DNA of 64,000 nucleotides from Helicobacter sp. MIT 00-7814 (GCF_003364115.1 NZ_NXLL01000008.1:17285-81284), one strand, 5' to 3'; shown: positions 34,856 through 44,291, counted from the stretch's first letter. The notes: generated from the sequence alone by a model not told the origin. Numbers and translations: made by a program.

Positions 34856-36118
34856 ATGCAACAGCTTTATTCTCAAAAGAAATTTTTCTTTCTTTTTGTT
34901 TTGACGCTACTTTTTCACATTGCCTGCCTTTTGTTTAATATTAATGAAATTAGTATCCACCACAAAGAGGCGTTTGGATTTTTTTATTCTGATGAGTTTG
35001 TTTATGAGCTTGCACGCCTAAGCTATGAGAATCTAGGGCAGAACGATTTTGCCCTGCGCGCGCCGTTTTTGGCGGTGCATATTTGTAATGTTATTTTGCT
35101 TTATCTCATTAGTTTGCGCTATTTTAAACGCACGCTAGATTCTTATCTTTGTGTGCTGATTTTTATGTTTTTGCCCGGCATTGTGCTAAGCTCCATTCTT
35201 ATTTCTAAGACAAATTTTATTATTTTTATCGCGCTTGCATGTGTGTATTGGCAGCTTAGATTCTCGCGCAATGCGTATTTTATGCCAGCACTTAGCGTAT
35301 TTTTGGATTCTAGTTTTAGCATTTTGTATTTGGGTATGTTTTTTTATGCGCTAAGGACAAAAAACACGCCATATCTCTTTTTTGCACTGCTTTGCTTTGG
35401 CGTGAATATGTCGCTTTTTGGCATTGATATTAGCGGACATCCGCAGAGTTATTTTATCGACACGCTCGGCGGGCTTGTGCTTTTGTTTTCGCCATTGTTG
35501 CTGATTTATTATATTTACGCGCTTATTGTCTCAAGCAGGCGACAAAATGAATTTATGAGCTATGTGTCTTTGAGCGCGTTTGTGTTTGTGTTAATCCTTT
35601 CTTTGCGTCAAAAGGTGGATTTAGAGACGCTTTTACCTTTGAGCGTTATTGGCTTACCAGCGCTTGTGCGGCAGTTTTTGGGAGATATTAGAATCCGCCT
35701 GCCACAATTTAGGCGTGCTTATATTTTGCGTTTTGTGGTGATTTTTTTGCTCATGCTTTTGCAAAGTGGTGCGCTGTGTCTTAATAAATTGCTCTATCTC
35801 GCGCAGGTAAAGACGCATTTTGCGCACTCGTATTATTATGGTAAAGAGATTGCAAGCGAGCTTAGGAAAATTGATATTGAATCTATCCAAGCAGAGGACA
35901 AGCGCCTTGAGTTGCAGCTACGCTTTTATGGCATTGATAATACCTCGCCTAGAATCTTGCGCAGGGCAAAAGATGGCGAAAATGACGACATAAAGCTTAT
36001 GTATCTAGGTAAAATTATCGCGCGCTACAAAATCACCTATGCGCCAAATGCGCCCACACAAAAGGCGAGTAAAGATTCTAAAAACTCTAAAATTACCACC
36101 AAAAAGCGCACAAAATGA
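34856..36118 (+). CDS. Polytopic membrane protein, possibly a GT-C-fold glycosyltransferase
   Basis: A 420-residue inner-membrane protein with about nine or ten hydrophobic helices and a hydrophilic C-terminal tail ending in basic repeats. The pattern resembles ArnT/PMT-type GT-C transferases: an early extracytoplasmic segment with SDEFVYELARLSYENLG (an acidic Asp-Glu after TM1), then RAPFLAVHICNVILLYLISL. I infer that it may use lipid-linked sugars, but no diagnostic signature is certain. It lies directly before a pilin-like gene and a GT4 glycosyltransferase, which would fit glycosylation of a surface structure. Confidence 0.65.
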   Translation: MQQLYSQKKFFFLFVLTLLFHIACLLFNINEISIHHKEAFGFFYSDEFVYELARLSYENLGQNDFALRAPFLAVHICNVILLYLISLRYFKRTLDSYLCVLIFMFLPGIVLSSILISKTNFIIFIALACVYWQLRFSRNAYFMPALSVFLDSSFSILYLGMFFYALRTKNTPYLFFALLCFGVNMSLFGIDISGHPQSYFIDTLGGLVLLFSPLLLIYYIYALIVSSRRQNEFMSYVSLSAFVFVLILSLRQKVDLETLLPLSVIGLPALVRQFLGDIRIRLPQFRRAYILRFVVIFLLMLLQSGALCLNKLLYLAQVKTHFAHSYYYGKEIASELRKIDIESIQAEDKRLELQLRFYGIDNTSPRILRRAKDGENDDIKLMYLGKIIARYKITYAPNAPTQKASKDSKNSKITTKKRTK

Positions 36119-36125
36119 GTAACTT

Positions 36126-36800
36126 ATGAATCTCCTTGAGCTTGTCTTTGCTATCGCGCTATATGGGGTGTTTTATGCTGTGAGCTTGCCTTTTTCAAAC
36201 CAATCTTTAGCAATGGCAAAAAACGCGCTTTCTTTTCACCTTAAAAGCGCGCAAATTCTCGCATTAAGCGATGATAGAGAGTTTTTACATTTGCAAGATA
36301 CGCTCGCTACAAAAGCTGAGTTTCCCTCCATCGACACGACTTCGCTTCTCACGCAGACGCAAAACGCGCTGTGGCAGGTGCAATTCCACATAGGCAAAAT
36401 TTATAGCACCTTTAGTTACTCTCTTTTTGTGGATACACCGCGCTTTGCAAAGACGACGGATTTTGACTCGCGTCCGATGGCTGGGGATATCATCGCGCTA
36501 GATTCCCTAAGGCGTTGTATTAGCGGGTATAATAACACAAACACTTCGATTGAATGCAAGAACAACATGCTTTTTGAAACGCGCTTAAGTGAGCGTTTGG
36601 GGATTGAGAATCTAGAAATTTTTGCACCAGCCAAATGCAGTGAGCGCGATACCGCAAGGGTGCATTTTGATAGATTTGCACGCCCGATGTGTGCGAAAAT
36701 CCCAACGCGATTCCAAAGCAATTTCCAAATACATTTAAGCAAAAAATCCCAAACCACCGCGCTTTGTATCTTGCCACAAGGCAAAATCACAGGGTGCTAG
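36126..36800 (+). CDS. Pilin-like membrane-anchored protein
   Basis: A 224-residue protein with N-terminus MNLLELVFAIALYGVFYAVS, pilin-like with glutamate at position 5 but without a leader peptide. An in-frame TAA just upstream excludes a longer form. After the helix comes a soluble domain with several cysteines (LRRCISGYN, SIECKN, APAKCSERD, CAKIPTRF, ALCILPQGKITGC). It may be a third pseudopilin matured differently, or an N-terminally anchored protein. It starts eight bases after the GT-C-like gene. Confidence 0.7.
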   Translation: MNLLELVFAIALYGVFYAVSLPFSNQSLAMAKNALSFHLKSAQILALSDDREFLHLQDTLATKAEFPSIDTTSLLTQTQNALWQVQFHIGKIYSTFSYSLFVDTPRFAKTTDFDSRPMAGDIIALDSLRRCISGYNNTNTSIECKNNMLFETRLSERLGIENLEIFAPAKCSERDTARVHFDRFARPMCAKIPTRFQSNFQIHLSKKSQTTALCILPQGKITGC

Positions 36801-36842
36801 ATTCTGCTAGATCTTGCTTTGCGCGCGAATTTTTAAGGAAAA

Positions 36843-38009
36843 ATGGTGAAAAAAATAACGCTTCTTTGTGATTATGATGTGCTAAAGCGCCCGCGCCCTT
36901 ATCGGCTTTTGCAAATGCTACAAGAGATTGGCGGGTTTCATCTTAGCGTGATTGCAAAGGAATGCTCGCCACTGCAAGGCATTAAAACTTTTAGCTTCCC
37001 GCCTTTGCCAACTGCCAAAGAGCGCACAAGGGAGCAAAATGACGTATTAAAGCAATGGTGTCAAAAAGGCGCGTTTGAAAAGCTTATTTTCACGCCAAAC
37101 CGCCTAAAAATCCGAGAATTTTTGTGCGAGCTTCCCTTTCAAGATTTGCTCATAATCGAGGATATCACGCTTTTACCTTTTGCGCTGGAATCTAAAAAGC
37201 GCGCAAGGTGTGGAAAGGTGCTTATTGACTTGCGCGAGTATTATCCGTTGGAGTATGAAAACGACAAGGAATGGTTGGAGGGTTTTGGGTTATTTTTTAG
37301 GCATTTATGCGAGGTGTATTTGCCAGAGGTTGATTACGCACTATGCGTAAGTGATGGGCTTTTGAGACGATATAAGACAGAATTTGGGATACAAGGCGAG
37401 GTATTTTTGTCCTTGCCTGAGTTTGTGCCAGCGCGTAATCTAGCTTTGAGCAAGCACGCGCAAGATAAAGAGATTTCCTTGCTTTATCATGGCTTTGTAA
37501 GCGCAGATAGAAGCAGTGAAAATCTTTTAGAGCTTGCCAAAAAGCTTCCAGCGCGCTACAAACTTTGTCTTATGGTGCTAAGTAATCAGCCTCAATTTTT
37601 GCATTCCTTGCAAGAGCGCGCAAAGGGCATTGAAAATCTCGTGTTTTTGCCACCTGTGCCTATGGGTGAGATTGTGAATTTTAGCGCGCGTTTTTGCATT
37701 GGGCTTATACCATTTTTCCCAACGACTTTTAACCTCATGCATTGTATGCCAAACAAGCTTTTTGAATACCTTCAAGCGCGCCTTTGTATCCTCACTACGC
37801 CACTTGAAAGCGTGGGCGCATTTGTGAAAGAAAATCAATGCGGGATTGTGGCGGAGGATTTCAGCGTGGATTCTCTAATAAATGCCCTTCAGCTTTTAAG
37901 CCCTACAGACATCGCTAGCATACAAGCCCACAATGAATCCTTAGCGCAAAAATACAGCACGCAAGCAAATATCCCAAAATTAAAAACGATTTTACAAAGG
38001 ATTTTGTAG
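36843..38009 (+). CDS. Glycosyltransferase, GT4/GT-B type
   Basis: A 388-residue cytoplasmic glycosyltransferase. The C-terminal half has the Rossmann nucleotide-sugar domain, with GFVSADRSSENLLELAKKLP and the family region CMPNKLFEYLQARLCILTTP; IPFFPTTFNLMHC lies in the same site. The N-terminal half is less conserved. AAGGA is five bases before the ATG. The sugar and acceptor are unknown. It is the last gene of the pseudopilin/glycosyltransferase row, and convergent with dnaK; the 92-base gap between them holds only a short GCATG-CATGC palindrome (38046-38060). Confidence 0.85.
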   Translation: MVKKITLLCDYDVLKRPRPYRLLQMLQEIGGFHLSVIAKECSPLQGIKTFSFPPLPTAKERTREQNDVLKQWCQKGAFEKLIFTPNRLKIREFLCELPFQDLLIIEDITLLPFALESKKRARCGKVLIDLREYYPLEYENDKEWLEGFGLFFRHLCEVYLPEVDYALCVSDGLLRRYKTEFGIQGEVFLSLPEFVPARNLALSKHAQDKEISLLYHGFVSADRSSENLLELAKKLPARYKLCLMVLSNQPQFLHSLQERAKGIENLVFLPPVPMGEIVNFSARFCIGLIPFFPTTFNLMHCMPNKLFEYLQARLCILTTPLESVGAFVKENQCGIVAEDFSVDSLINALQLLSPTDIASIQAHNESLAQKYSTQANIPKLKTILQRIL

Positions 38010-38101
38010 CTTTAAAATGCGGTGTTTAGGGAAGTGTGAAGCGTCGCATGGCGAGCATGCAACATTAAGATTTGATTAGATTCTGTAATCGCAAGGGCGG
38101 A

Positions 38102-39979
38102 TTACTCCACCTCTGCATCGATCACATCATCATCTTTGCCTTTCTTAGCACTTTGTGCGCCTCCAGCATTTTGCGCGTTTGCTTGCATTGCTTGAGCGAG
38201 GGCTTGGCTTTTCTCGCCTAGAGTTTTCATTTTTGCTTCCAGCTCTTCTTTTGAAACATTTTCATTTTTTAGGCTGGATTCTAAGTCATTGAGCGCAGTT
38301 TCAATCTCGCTCACAACGCCAGAATCTAGCTTGTCCTTATTCTCATCTAGGCTCTTTCTTGTCTGATATGCTAGGCTATCTGCTTGATTTCTAAGCTCGA
38401 TAAGCTCTTTTTTCTTCGCGTCCTCTTCTTTATGAAGTTCCGCGTCTTTCACCATTTTTTCAATTTCAGAATCTGAAAGCCCGCTTGAACCACTGATTTG
38501 GATTTCTTGGCTTTTGCCTGTGGTTTTGTCTTTCGCGCTCACGGTTAGGATTCCGTTGGCATCGATATCAAATGTCACCTCAATTTGTGGCACGCCACGA
38601 GGCGCAGCAGGGATTCCGGTAAGATCAAATCTACCTAGCGATTTATTATCCCTTGCTAGCTCGCGCTCACCTTGCAAGACATTGATACTCACCGCTGGCT
38701 GGTTGTCCTCGTAGGTAGAGAAAACCTGCGCTTTTTTGGTAGGTATCGTCACGCCACGCTCAACGATTTTGGTGCAAATGCCCCCCGCAGTCTCAATCCC
38801 TAAGCTTAGAGGCGTGACATCAAGCAAAAGCACATCTTTGACATCGCCTTTCAATACGCCACCTTGTATCGCCGCGCCCACAGCCACGACTTCATCAGGA
38901 TTCACAGATTTATTTAAATCTTTGCCGATAAATTCTTTCACGCGCTCTTGCACTTTTGGAATCCTCGTCGAGCCGCCCACCATCACAACTTCGCTAATAT
39001 CGCTTTTGCCAAGTCCAGCGTCTTTTATCACAAAGTCTATCTTTTTGATAGTCTCTTCGATTAAATCATCGATAAGGCTTTCAAACTTCGCACGAGTGAG
39101 CTTTTTCACCAAGTGTTTTGGACCGCTCGCATCAGCTGTGATAAATGGCAGGTTGATTTCAGTCTCTTGCGCAGATGAAAGCTCTTTTTTGGCGTTTTCT
39201 GCCGCATCTTTTAAGCGCTGCAACGCCATCACATCGCCTTTTATATCAATGCCACTTTCATCTTTGAACTCTTTTGCCGCCCAATCAATAATGCGATTAT
39301 CAAAGTCATCGCCTCCAAGGAACGCATCTCCGCCGGTAGCTAGCACTTCCACGACATTATCGCCAGTTTCAAGCACGGTGACATCAAATGTCCCCCCGCC
39401 TAGGTCATACACCATAATTTTTTCAGATTCTTTCTTATCAAGCCCATAAGCAAGCGCTGCGGAAGTTGGCTCGTTGATAATTCTTAGCACATTAAGCCCC
39501 GCGATTGTGCCAGCTTCTTTTGTTGCCTTGCGTTGGGAGTCGTTGAAATACGCCGGAACGGTGATTACCGCCTCTGTCACGCTTTCTCCTAAATAGCTTT
39601 CTGCATCTTCTTTGAGCTTCATTAGAATCTTCGCAGAAATTTCTTGCGGTGTGTAGATTTTGTCATCTATTTCTACCGCGCACGCGCCATTTCTGTCGAT
39701 GATTTTGTAAGGAAGGCGCTTTTCAGCCTCTTTTGCCTTATCTTCGTTAAACATAAGCCCCATAATGCGCTTAATAGAATAAATCGTTTTCTTTGGATTA
39801 GTGACAGCCTGTCTTTTTGCAGGCTCGCCCACTAGCACCTCGCCTTTGTCAGTAAATGCCACGATTGAAGGCGTGGTGTTTTTACCCTCTTTGTTTGCGA
39901 TTACCTTTGCTTCGTTGCCCTCATACACGCTCATTGCAGAGTTTGTAGTTCCTAAGTCTATACCTATTACTTTTGCCAT
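38102..39979 (-). CDS. dnaK: Molecular chaperone DnaK (Hsp70)
   Basis: ATP-driven chaperone of 625 residues. The N-terminal ATPase has [32 protein letters not shown] and [13 protein letters not shown]. The substrate-binding domain has [17 protein letters not shown], and the lid ends in [14 protein letters not shown]. It acts with GrpE, encoded 28 bases upstream, and a DnaJ not in the window. Last gene of hrcA-grpE-dnaK, the standard Helicobacter heat-shock unit. Confidence 0.99.
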   Translation of the reverse strand: MAKVIGIDLGTTNSAMSVYEGNEAKVIANKEGKNTTPSIVAFTDKGEVLVGEPAKRQAVTNPKKTIYSIKRIMGLMFNEDKAKEAEKRLPYKIIDRNGACAVEIDDKIYTPQEISAKILMKLKEDAESYLGESVTEAVITVPAYFNDSQRKATKEAGTIAGLNVLRIINEPTSAALAYGLDKKESEKIMVYDLGGGTFDVTVLETGDNVVEVLATGGDAFLGGDDFDNRIIDWAAKEFKDESGIDIKGDVMALQRLKDAAENAKKELSSAQETEINLPFITADASGPKHLVKKLTRAKFESLIDDLIEETIKKIDFVIKDAGLGKSDISEVVMVGGSTRIPKVQERVKEFIGKDLNKSVNPDEVVAVGAAIQGGVLKGDVKDVLLLDVTPLSLGIETAGGICTKIVERGVTIPTKKAQVFSTYEDNQPAVSINVLQGERELARDNKSLGRFDLTGIPAAPRGVPQIEVTFDIDANGILTVSAKDKTTGKSQEIQISGSSGLSDSEIEKMVKDAELHKEEDAKKKELIELRNQADSLAYQTRKSLDENKDKLDSGVVSEIETALNDLESSLKNENVSKEELEAKMKTLGEKSQALAQAMQANAQNAGGAQSAKKGKDDDVIDAEVE

Positions 39980-40007
39980 GTTGTATCCTTTCGTTTTTAA
40001 GATTAAT

Positions 40008-40586
40008 TTAGTCGTTTTTTACAATGCTTACCATCGCAGGGCGCAAAAGCCGCTGCTTGTAGGTGTAGCCGTTTTGCAAAACCTGCGCGATTGCGCCATT
40101 TTGCTTTGCCTCGTCTTTGACTTGCATAAGGCATTCATGCAAATTCGGGTCAAACTCACCATCAGTTGCAATAAGCTCAATCCCATGCTTTGCCAAAGCC
40201 TTATAAAAAGTCTCAAGCGTGAGCTCTAAGCCCTCTGCGATTGCATTTTGCGTAGAATCTGCTTGTGCGTTTCTAGCAGATTCCAAAGCCTTTTGCAAAG
40301 TATCAAGCACAGGGAGCAAATCCAGCCCAAAGCGCTCATTTGCATATTCCAAGCTTTGATACTTTTCGCGTTCCATGCGTTTTTTGGTGTTTTCAAAATC
40401 CGCATAAGCGCGCGCATATTGATCTTTAAGCTCTGTGTATTTTGCTTCAAAATCTTGCGCTTTTTCATCTTGCGCCTCTTGTGTGCCTTGCTCAGAATCC
40501 ACCTCGCTTAATGCCTCATCATTTAGCGCTTCATCATTTAATGTATTTTCATTAGAATTTTGGGTGCTTTGATTCTCATTTTCCAT
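40008..40586 (-). CDS. grpE: Nucleotide exchange factor GrpE
   Basis: A 192-residue co-chaperone releasing ADP from DnaK. It has an acidic Asn/Glu/Ser-rich N-terminus, a long coiled-coil ([20 protein letters not shown]), and the C-terminal beta domain with the signature [20 protein letters not shown] then [20 protein letters not shown]. It lies 23 bases after hrcA and 28 before dnaK on the same strand. Confidence 0.97.
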   Translation of the reverse strand: MENENQSTQNSNENTLNDEALNDEALSEVDSEQGTQEAQDEKAQDFEAKYTELKDQYARAYADFENTKKRMEREKYQSLEYANERFGLDLLPVLDTLQKALESARNAQADSTQNAIAEGLELTLETFYKALAKHGIELIATDGEFDPNLHECLMQVKDEAKQNGAIAQVLQNGYTYKQRLLRPAMVSIVKND

Positions 40587-40609
40587 TCTCCTACCTCCTT
40601 AAACTAAGA

Positions 40610-41398
40610 TTAACTCGCCAGCTCGCTGTAAAATCTCGTATAATCACTATCTATACGCCCTATGCAAAATATGCGTCCGCTAAGATTTTCACTCAAACAC
40701 ACCTCCTGCATAACGCCAAGATAGTCTTTTGGCAAGCTTTTTTCAAAATAGATTCCATTTTCAAGTTTGTGAAAAATAAAACCATTGACAATATCTAAAA
40801 ATACCTCCTCATTTTGAGATTGACTAAGCATGTCCTCCAGCGCGCTAATGCAAAAGCGCGAAATATTTGCCTTATGTGCGTTTTCTAAAAGCGCCAAAAG
40901 CTCGCTTGCACGCACTTGATAGGCGATTTTTTTAATATCTGTAATGTCAAGATTCTTTAATTCCTGCAAAAATCGCTCTAAAGACGCATTGTAGGCAACC
41001 ACAATCTGACTTTTTTCAAAAAGCAACACCAAAAAACTATCCTCAATATTAATGATACGCTCTAATTTATTGCTAGATTCAATAGAAAGAATACAGCAAA
41101 TTTTATGCTTATAGCTACTTGTCCTAAGTGCTTGCAGGCTTGTGTTTAGCGTGCTTTTTGGATCAATTTTTTTAAGCCAATGATTTTTAAGCGCAGCATT
41201 TGTGGGAATCCGCCCGCTACTCACATGAGGTTGGAAAAGCCAGCCCTCAAGCGAAAGCGCCTTGAAATGATTGCGAATCGTGGCTGAAGAGAAAGAATTG
41301 CCAAAAAAAGCCTTGAGGGATTCCGAACCTATCGGCTCTTTTGAGCGCAAATACTGCATAATGACTTGCTCTAGCAAAATGTCTTTGCGTTTGCTCAT
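40610..41398 (-). CDS. hrcA: Heat-inducible transcription repressor HrcA
   Basis: Represses the groE and hrcA-grpE-dnaK operons by binding CIRCE operators; in H. pylori it works together with HspR. The 262 residues are shorter than the roughly 340 of Gram-positive HrcA but usual for Helicobacter. The N-terminal winged helix is seen in SKRKDILLEQVIMQYLRSKE and SSATIRNHFKALSLEGWLFQPHVSSGRIPT. GGAGG lies five bases before the ATG. First gene of the heat-shock unit, preceded by a CIRCE-like inverted repeat. Confidence 0.93.
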   Translation of the reverse strand: MSKRKDILLEQVIMQYLRSKEPIGSESLKAFFGNSFSSATIRNHFKALSLEGWLFQPHVSSGRIPTNAALKNHWLKKIDPKSTLNTSLQALRTSSYKHKICCILSIESSNKLERIINIEDSFLVLLFEKSQIVVAYNASLERFLQELKNLDITDIKKIAYQVRASELLALLENAHKANISRFCISALEDMLSQSQNEEVFLDIVNGFIFHKLENGIYFEKSLPKDYLGVMQEVCLSENLSGRIFCIGRIDSDYTRFYSELAS

Positions 41399-41462
41399 CG
41401 CTCCCTCCTTTAAAATAATTTTAAGTTATATGTAAAAATTTCGCGGTATTATAACCAAATTT

Positions 41463-41489
41463 TTAGCAAATTAGTAAATGAATTGCTAA
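41463..41489. promoter_or_regulatory. Diverged CIRCE-like operator upstream of hrcA
   Basis: TTAGCAAAT-N9-AATTGCTAA has the arm length, spacer length and outer TTAGCA/TGCTAA halves of the CIRCE element (TTAGCACTC-N9-GAGTGCTAA); only the inner three bases of each arm differ. The palindrome extends outward to ATTTTTAGCAA and TTGCTAAAAAT. It lies 65 bases upstream of the hrcA start, where autoregulation is expected. Confidence 0.6.
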
Positions 41490-41505
41490 AAATTAATAAA
41501 GTTTA

Positions 41506-41565
41506 GTTTATTAATATAAAGTTTATTAAGTTTATTAACTTAGAAAACATATCAGAGTTTATTAT
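41506..41565. repeat. Four short direct repeats GTTTATTA
   Basis: GTTTATTA starts at 41506, 41521, 41530 and 41557, between the CIRCE-like site and the divergent gene at 41672. Spacings of 15, 9 and 27 bases suggest an array of binding sites or only a very AT-rich promoter region. Confidence 0.45.
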
Positions 41566-41671
41566 AATTTAAGCAAATACACCTTAAAAATCCGTCAGAA
41601 ATACGACAAAATATGCCAAGAAACGCGCCTTTAAAGATAACTTTTAAGCAAAAATCGTTACAATCACGCCC

Positions 41672-42301
41672 ATGAGTATCCATATAAGAGAAGTTAGTAA
41701 CGAGCTGATTAGCGAGCTTTCAAAGGTTTGTCTTTCATTGTTTCGCAAGGATTTTTTTGGAATCTTCCATGGCTCCATAAGTGCGAGAATCTCCCAAGAT
41801 CGCTTTGTGATTAATAAAAGCGAGGCGATTTTTGATCGCATTTGCGAGGAAAATCTCATTTTGCTTGACAAGATTCAAGACTATCGCTGGAATGATGCAA
41901 GCATCGATGCGCATATCCATGCAGACATTTACGCTAACTTTAGCGAGGCAAAGTTCATTATCCAAGCCACGCCGCCTTTTTGCATGGCATACGCGCTGAA
42001 AAACGCATTTTTAGAGCCAAAGGATTATTTCGCGCATGAGATTTTGGGCGAGCGCATTAGTATTTTTGACACGAAGGATTTTGAGAGTTGGTATGAGCGC
42101 GCAGATACGGATATCGTGCGCTATTTGAAGCAAAGTGCGCGCGAATTTGTCATCATACGAGGCTATGGGATTTTTGCCTTTGGGCGCACTCTAGCGCAGA
42201 TTGCAAAGACTTTAGCACTTATTGAGCTAAGCTGCAAGATTCTAGTTTTGAGCCAAAAGTTGGACTTAAACCTCGAAAATTCCACGCGCTTTGAGATTTG
42301 A
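41672..42301 (+). CDS. Class II aldolase/adducin-family protein
   Basis: A 209-residue cytoplasmic protein of the class II aldolase/adducin fold. Visible are FGIFHGSISARI (phosphate-binding region), the DAHIHADIYANF motif with two of the metal-ligand histidines, and an IIRGYGIFAFGRTLAQI segment where active enzymes usually have NHG with the third histidine. The loss of that histidine suggests changed metal binding or another function. A TACAAT box at 41659-41664 ends seven bases before the ATG and there is no ribosome binding site, so the mRNA may be leaderless. Confidence 0.8.
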   Translation: MSIHIREVSNELISELSKVCLSLFRKDFFGIFHGSISARISQDRFVINKSEAIFDRICEENLILLDKIQDYRWNDASIDAHIHADIYANFSEAKFIIQATPPFCMAYALKNAFLEPKDYFAHEILGERISIFDTKDFESWYERADTDIVRYLKQSAREFVIIRGYGIFAFGRTLAQIAKTLALIELSCKILVLSQKLDLNLENSTRFEI

Positions 42302-42396
42302 TTCTGTCAAGCAAAAACCCTATAAAGCTCCACTCCGTGCGCATAATGACATTTTTTGGCTGATAAGGCTATAAGACTATAACGCTGTTTGGCAAT

Positions 42397-42520
42397 TTGA
42401 GAATCTATTCCTTTTAAATTGTATCGCCTACGCGGGAGTGAATCCCGCTTCGGCTCCGCCTCGCTCACGCTCGCGCACACATTTTACCATTTTTGGTTAT
42501 TGAGATTTTAAGATTCTGCC
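42397..42520 (-). repeat. Dispersed palindromic repeat, family 1 (minus orientation)
   Basis: Read on the minus strand: AGAATCTTAAAATCTCAA, TAACCAAAAATGG, GTGTGCGCGAGCGTGAGCG, GCGGGATTCACTCCCGCG, TAGGCGATACAATTTAA, AGGAATAGATTCTCAA. It is nearly full length and fills the gap between the aldolase-like gene and metQ. Confidence 0.8.
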
Positions 42521-42582
42521 CCGCGCTTTGACAGTTAAGAATCTCAATATTTTTCGCTAGTTAGAATCTCTAAACTCCCAGC

Positions 42583-43413
42583 TTAAAATGCTGGGATTAC
42601 CTCGCCATCGTAGGTGTTTATGATAAATTCTTTTACTTTCTCGCTTTGCAGGGCTTTTTTAAGCTTTGCGATGTTTTCATCATTTACGCTTTCTTCGCGC
42701 ACGACAAGGATATTTGCATAAGGCGATTTTTTATCCTCAAGCAAAATCGCATCTTTTGACTTAAAGCCCGCTTGCAATGCGTAGTTTCCATTTATCACCG
42801 CGCCATCGTATTCATCCACTACGCGGGGCAAAAGCGCGCCATCAATGGGGATAATTTTTAACCCCTTAGGATTTTGCACAATATCAGATTCTGTGCTACC
42901 GAGATTTGTAACATCTTTTAACGTGATAAGCCCTTGATTATGCAATAAAATAAGCGCGCGTCCGCCATTTGTCACATCATTTGGGATTGCGATCCTTGCA
43001 CCATCTGGTAGAGAATCTATACTTTTATACTTTGTGGAATAAAGCCCGATAGGCTCTAGGTGGATTTCAGCGATTGAAACAAGCCCATAGCCCCTGTCCT
43101 TATTGATAGAATCCAAATACGGCTTATGTTGCATAAAATTCGCATCCAAACTCTTATCATGTAGGCTAATATTTGGCGTCACATAGTCAGTAAATTCGAT
43201 AATCTTAAGATTCACGCCCTCTTTTTGCAAATCCTCTTTGATAAACTCCAGAATCTGCCCATGCGGGATAGGTGTCGCGCCCACAATGACTTCATTTTTC
43301 TTTCCACTTTTAGATTCTGTTTGCGCTTTTTCTTTTTCCTCTCCGCACGCGCTCAAGCCAAATGCAATAATCGCGCTTAGGGCAAGCAATCCTAAGTTTT
43401 TCAATATTTTCAT
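42583..43413 (-). CDS. metQ: Methionine ABC transporter substrate-binding lipoprotein MetQ (copy 1)
   Basis: NlpA/MetQ-family lipoprotein of 276 residues with a lipobox ending LSAC (Cys23). Family signatures include VGATPIPHGQILEFI, ITLKDVTNLGSTESDIVQNPKG and GAVINGNYALQAGFK. It captures methionine (D or L, or an analogue) for MetNI. It lies 11 bases after a second metQ; both follow metI. Last gene of metN-metI-metQ-metQ on the minus strand. Confidence 0.93.
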   Translation of the reverse strand: MKILKNLGLLALSAIIAFGLSACGEEKEKAQTESKSGKKNEVIVGATPIPHGQILEFIKEDLQKEGVNLKIIEFTDYVTPNISLHDKSLDANFMQHKPYLDSINKDRGYGLVSIAEIHLEPIGLYSTKYKSIDSLPDGARIAIPNDVTNGGRALILLHNQGLITLKDVTNLGSTESDIVQNPKGLKIIPIDGALLPRVVDEYDGAVINGNYALQAGFKSKDAILLEDKKSPYANILVVREESVNDENIAKLKKALQSEKVKEFIINTYDGEVIPAF

Positions 43414-43423
43414 ATTTTCTCCT

Positions 43424-44266
43424 TTATTTTTTTAGATTCACAGGCAAAATTTCGCCCTTGTATTTTTCGATGATAAAGCCCGCGACTTCATCGCCCATAA
43501 GCACTTCTTTGAGCTTTTGGATGCGCTCATCATTTTCTAGCTCCTTGCGCGTTACAAAGACATTGACATATTCAGACTTCGCATCCTCATGGAAAAATGA
43601 ACTTTTGATGCTAAGCCCTGCTTGCAATGCGTAGTTTGCATTTATCACTGCGCCATCAACATTAGGCAACAAACTCGGCAAGCCCGCAGCCTCTACGGGT
43701 TTGAAGCGTAGATTCTTAGGATTTTTTGCGATGTCGTATTCAATGGTGCTTGCGAGATTCTTAGGATCTTTAAGCTCAATCACACCAAAATCATGAAGCA
43801 AAATCAGCGCACGCGCGAGATTTGAGCTATCTCCGGGCAAGGCAATATCCGCACCTTCTGGAATCTCATCAATGCTTTTATATTTTTTAGAATAAAAGCC
43901 CAGTGGCACGACATAAATTGGCTCTAGCGCGATGAGATTAAAACCTCTTTGCGCGTTTTGTGCCTCCATAAAAGGCTTGTGCTGGTAGAGATTAGCGTCG
44001 TTACTTCCATCATTTAGCGCGATATCAGGCGTTATGTAGTCTGTGAAAACCTGCACTTTCATCTCCACACCTTTTTGCGCTAAAAGTGGTTTGGCAAATT
44101 CTAAAATCTCGCTTGCTGGCACAGGTGTCGCACCCACCACAAGCAAAGGCGTTTTGCTAGAATCTGCAGATTCTAAATTCTTTTCTTTCTCTTCTCCGCA
44201 GGCACTTAAACCTAGCGCAACAATGGCGCTTAAAAGCCCAAAGCCTAATTTTTGTAAAATTTTCAT
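43424..44266 (-). CDS. metQ: Methionine ABC transporter substrate-binding lipoprotein MetQ (copy 2)
   Basis: A 280-residue NlpA/MetQ lipoprotein, a tandem paralogue of the next gene: the signal peptides share the ALGLSACGEEKEK lipobox, and the mature parts share VGATPVPASEILEFA and GAVINANYALQAGL. The proteins differ enough that this is an older duplication, perhaps with different affinity (methionine versus another amino acid). The start at 44266 follows GGAG; an upstream in-frame ATG would overlap metI. Confidence 0.92.
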   Translation of the reverse strand: MKILQKLGFGLLSAIVALGLSACGEEKEKNLESADSSKTPLLVVGATPVPASEILEFAKPLLAQKGVEMKVQVFTDYITPDIALNDGSNDANLYQHKPFMEAQNAQRGFNLIALEPIYVVPLGFYSKKYKSIDEIPEGADIALPGDSSNLARALILLHDFGVIELKDPKNLASTIEYDIAKNPKNLRFKPVEAAGLPSLLPNVDGAVINANYALQAGLSIKSSFFHEDAKSEYVNVFVTRKELENDERIQKLKEVLMGDEVAGFIIEKYKGEILPVNLKK

Positions 44267-44291
44267 TTTTGCTCCTTTTTTAAAGTTAAAT

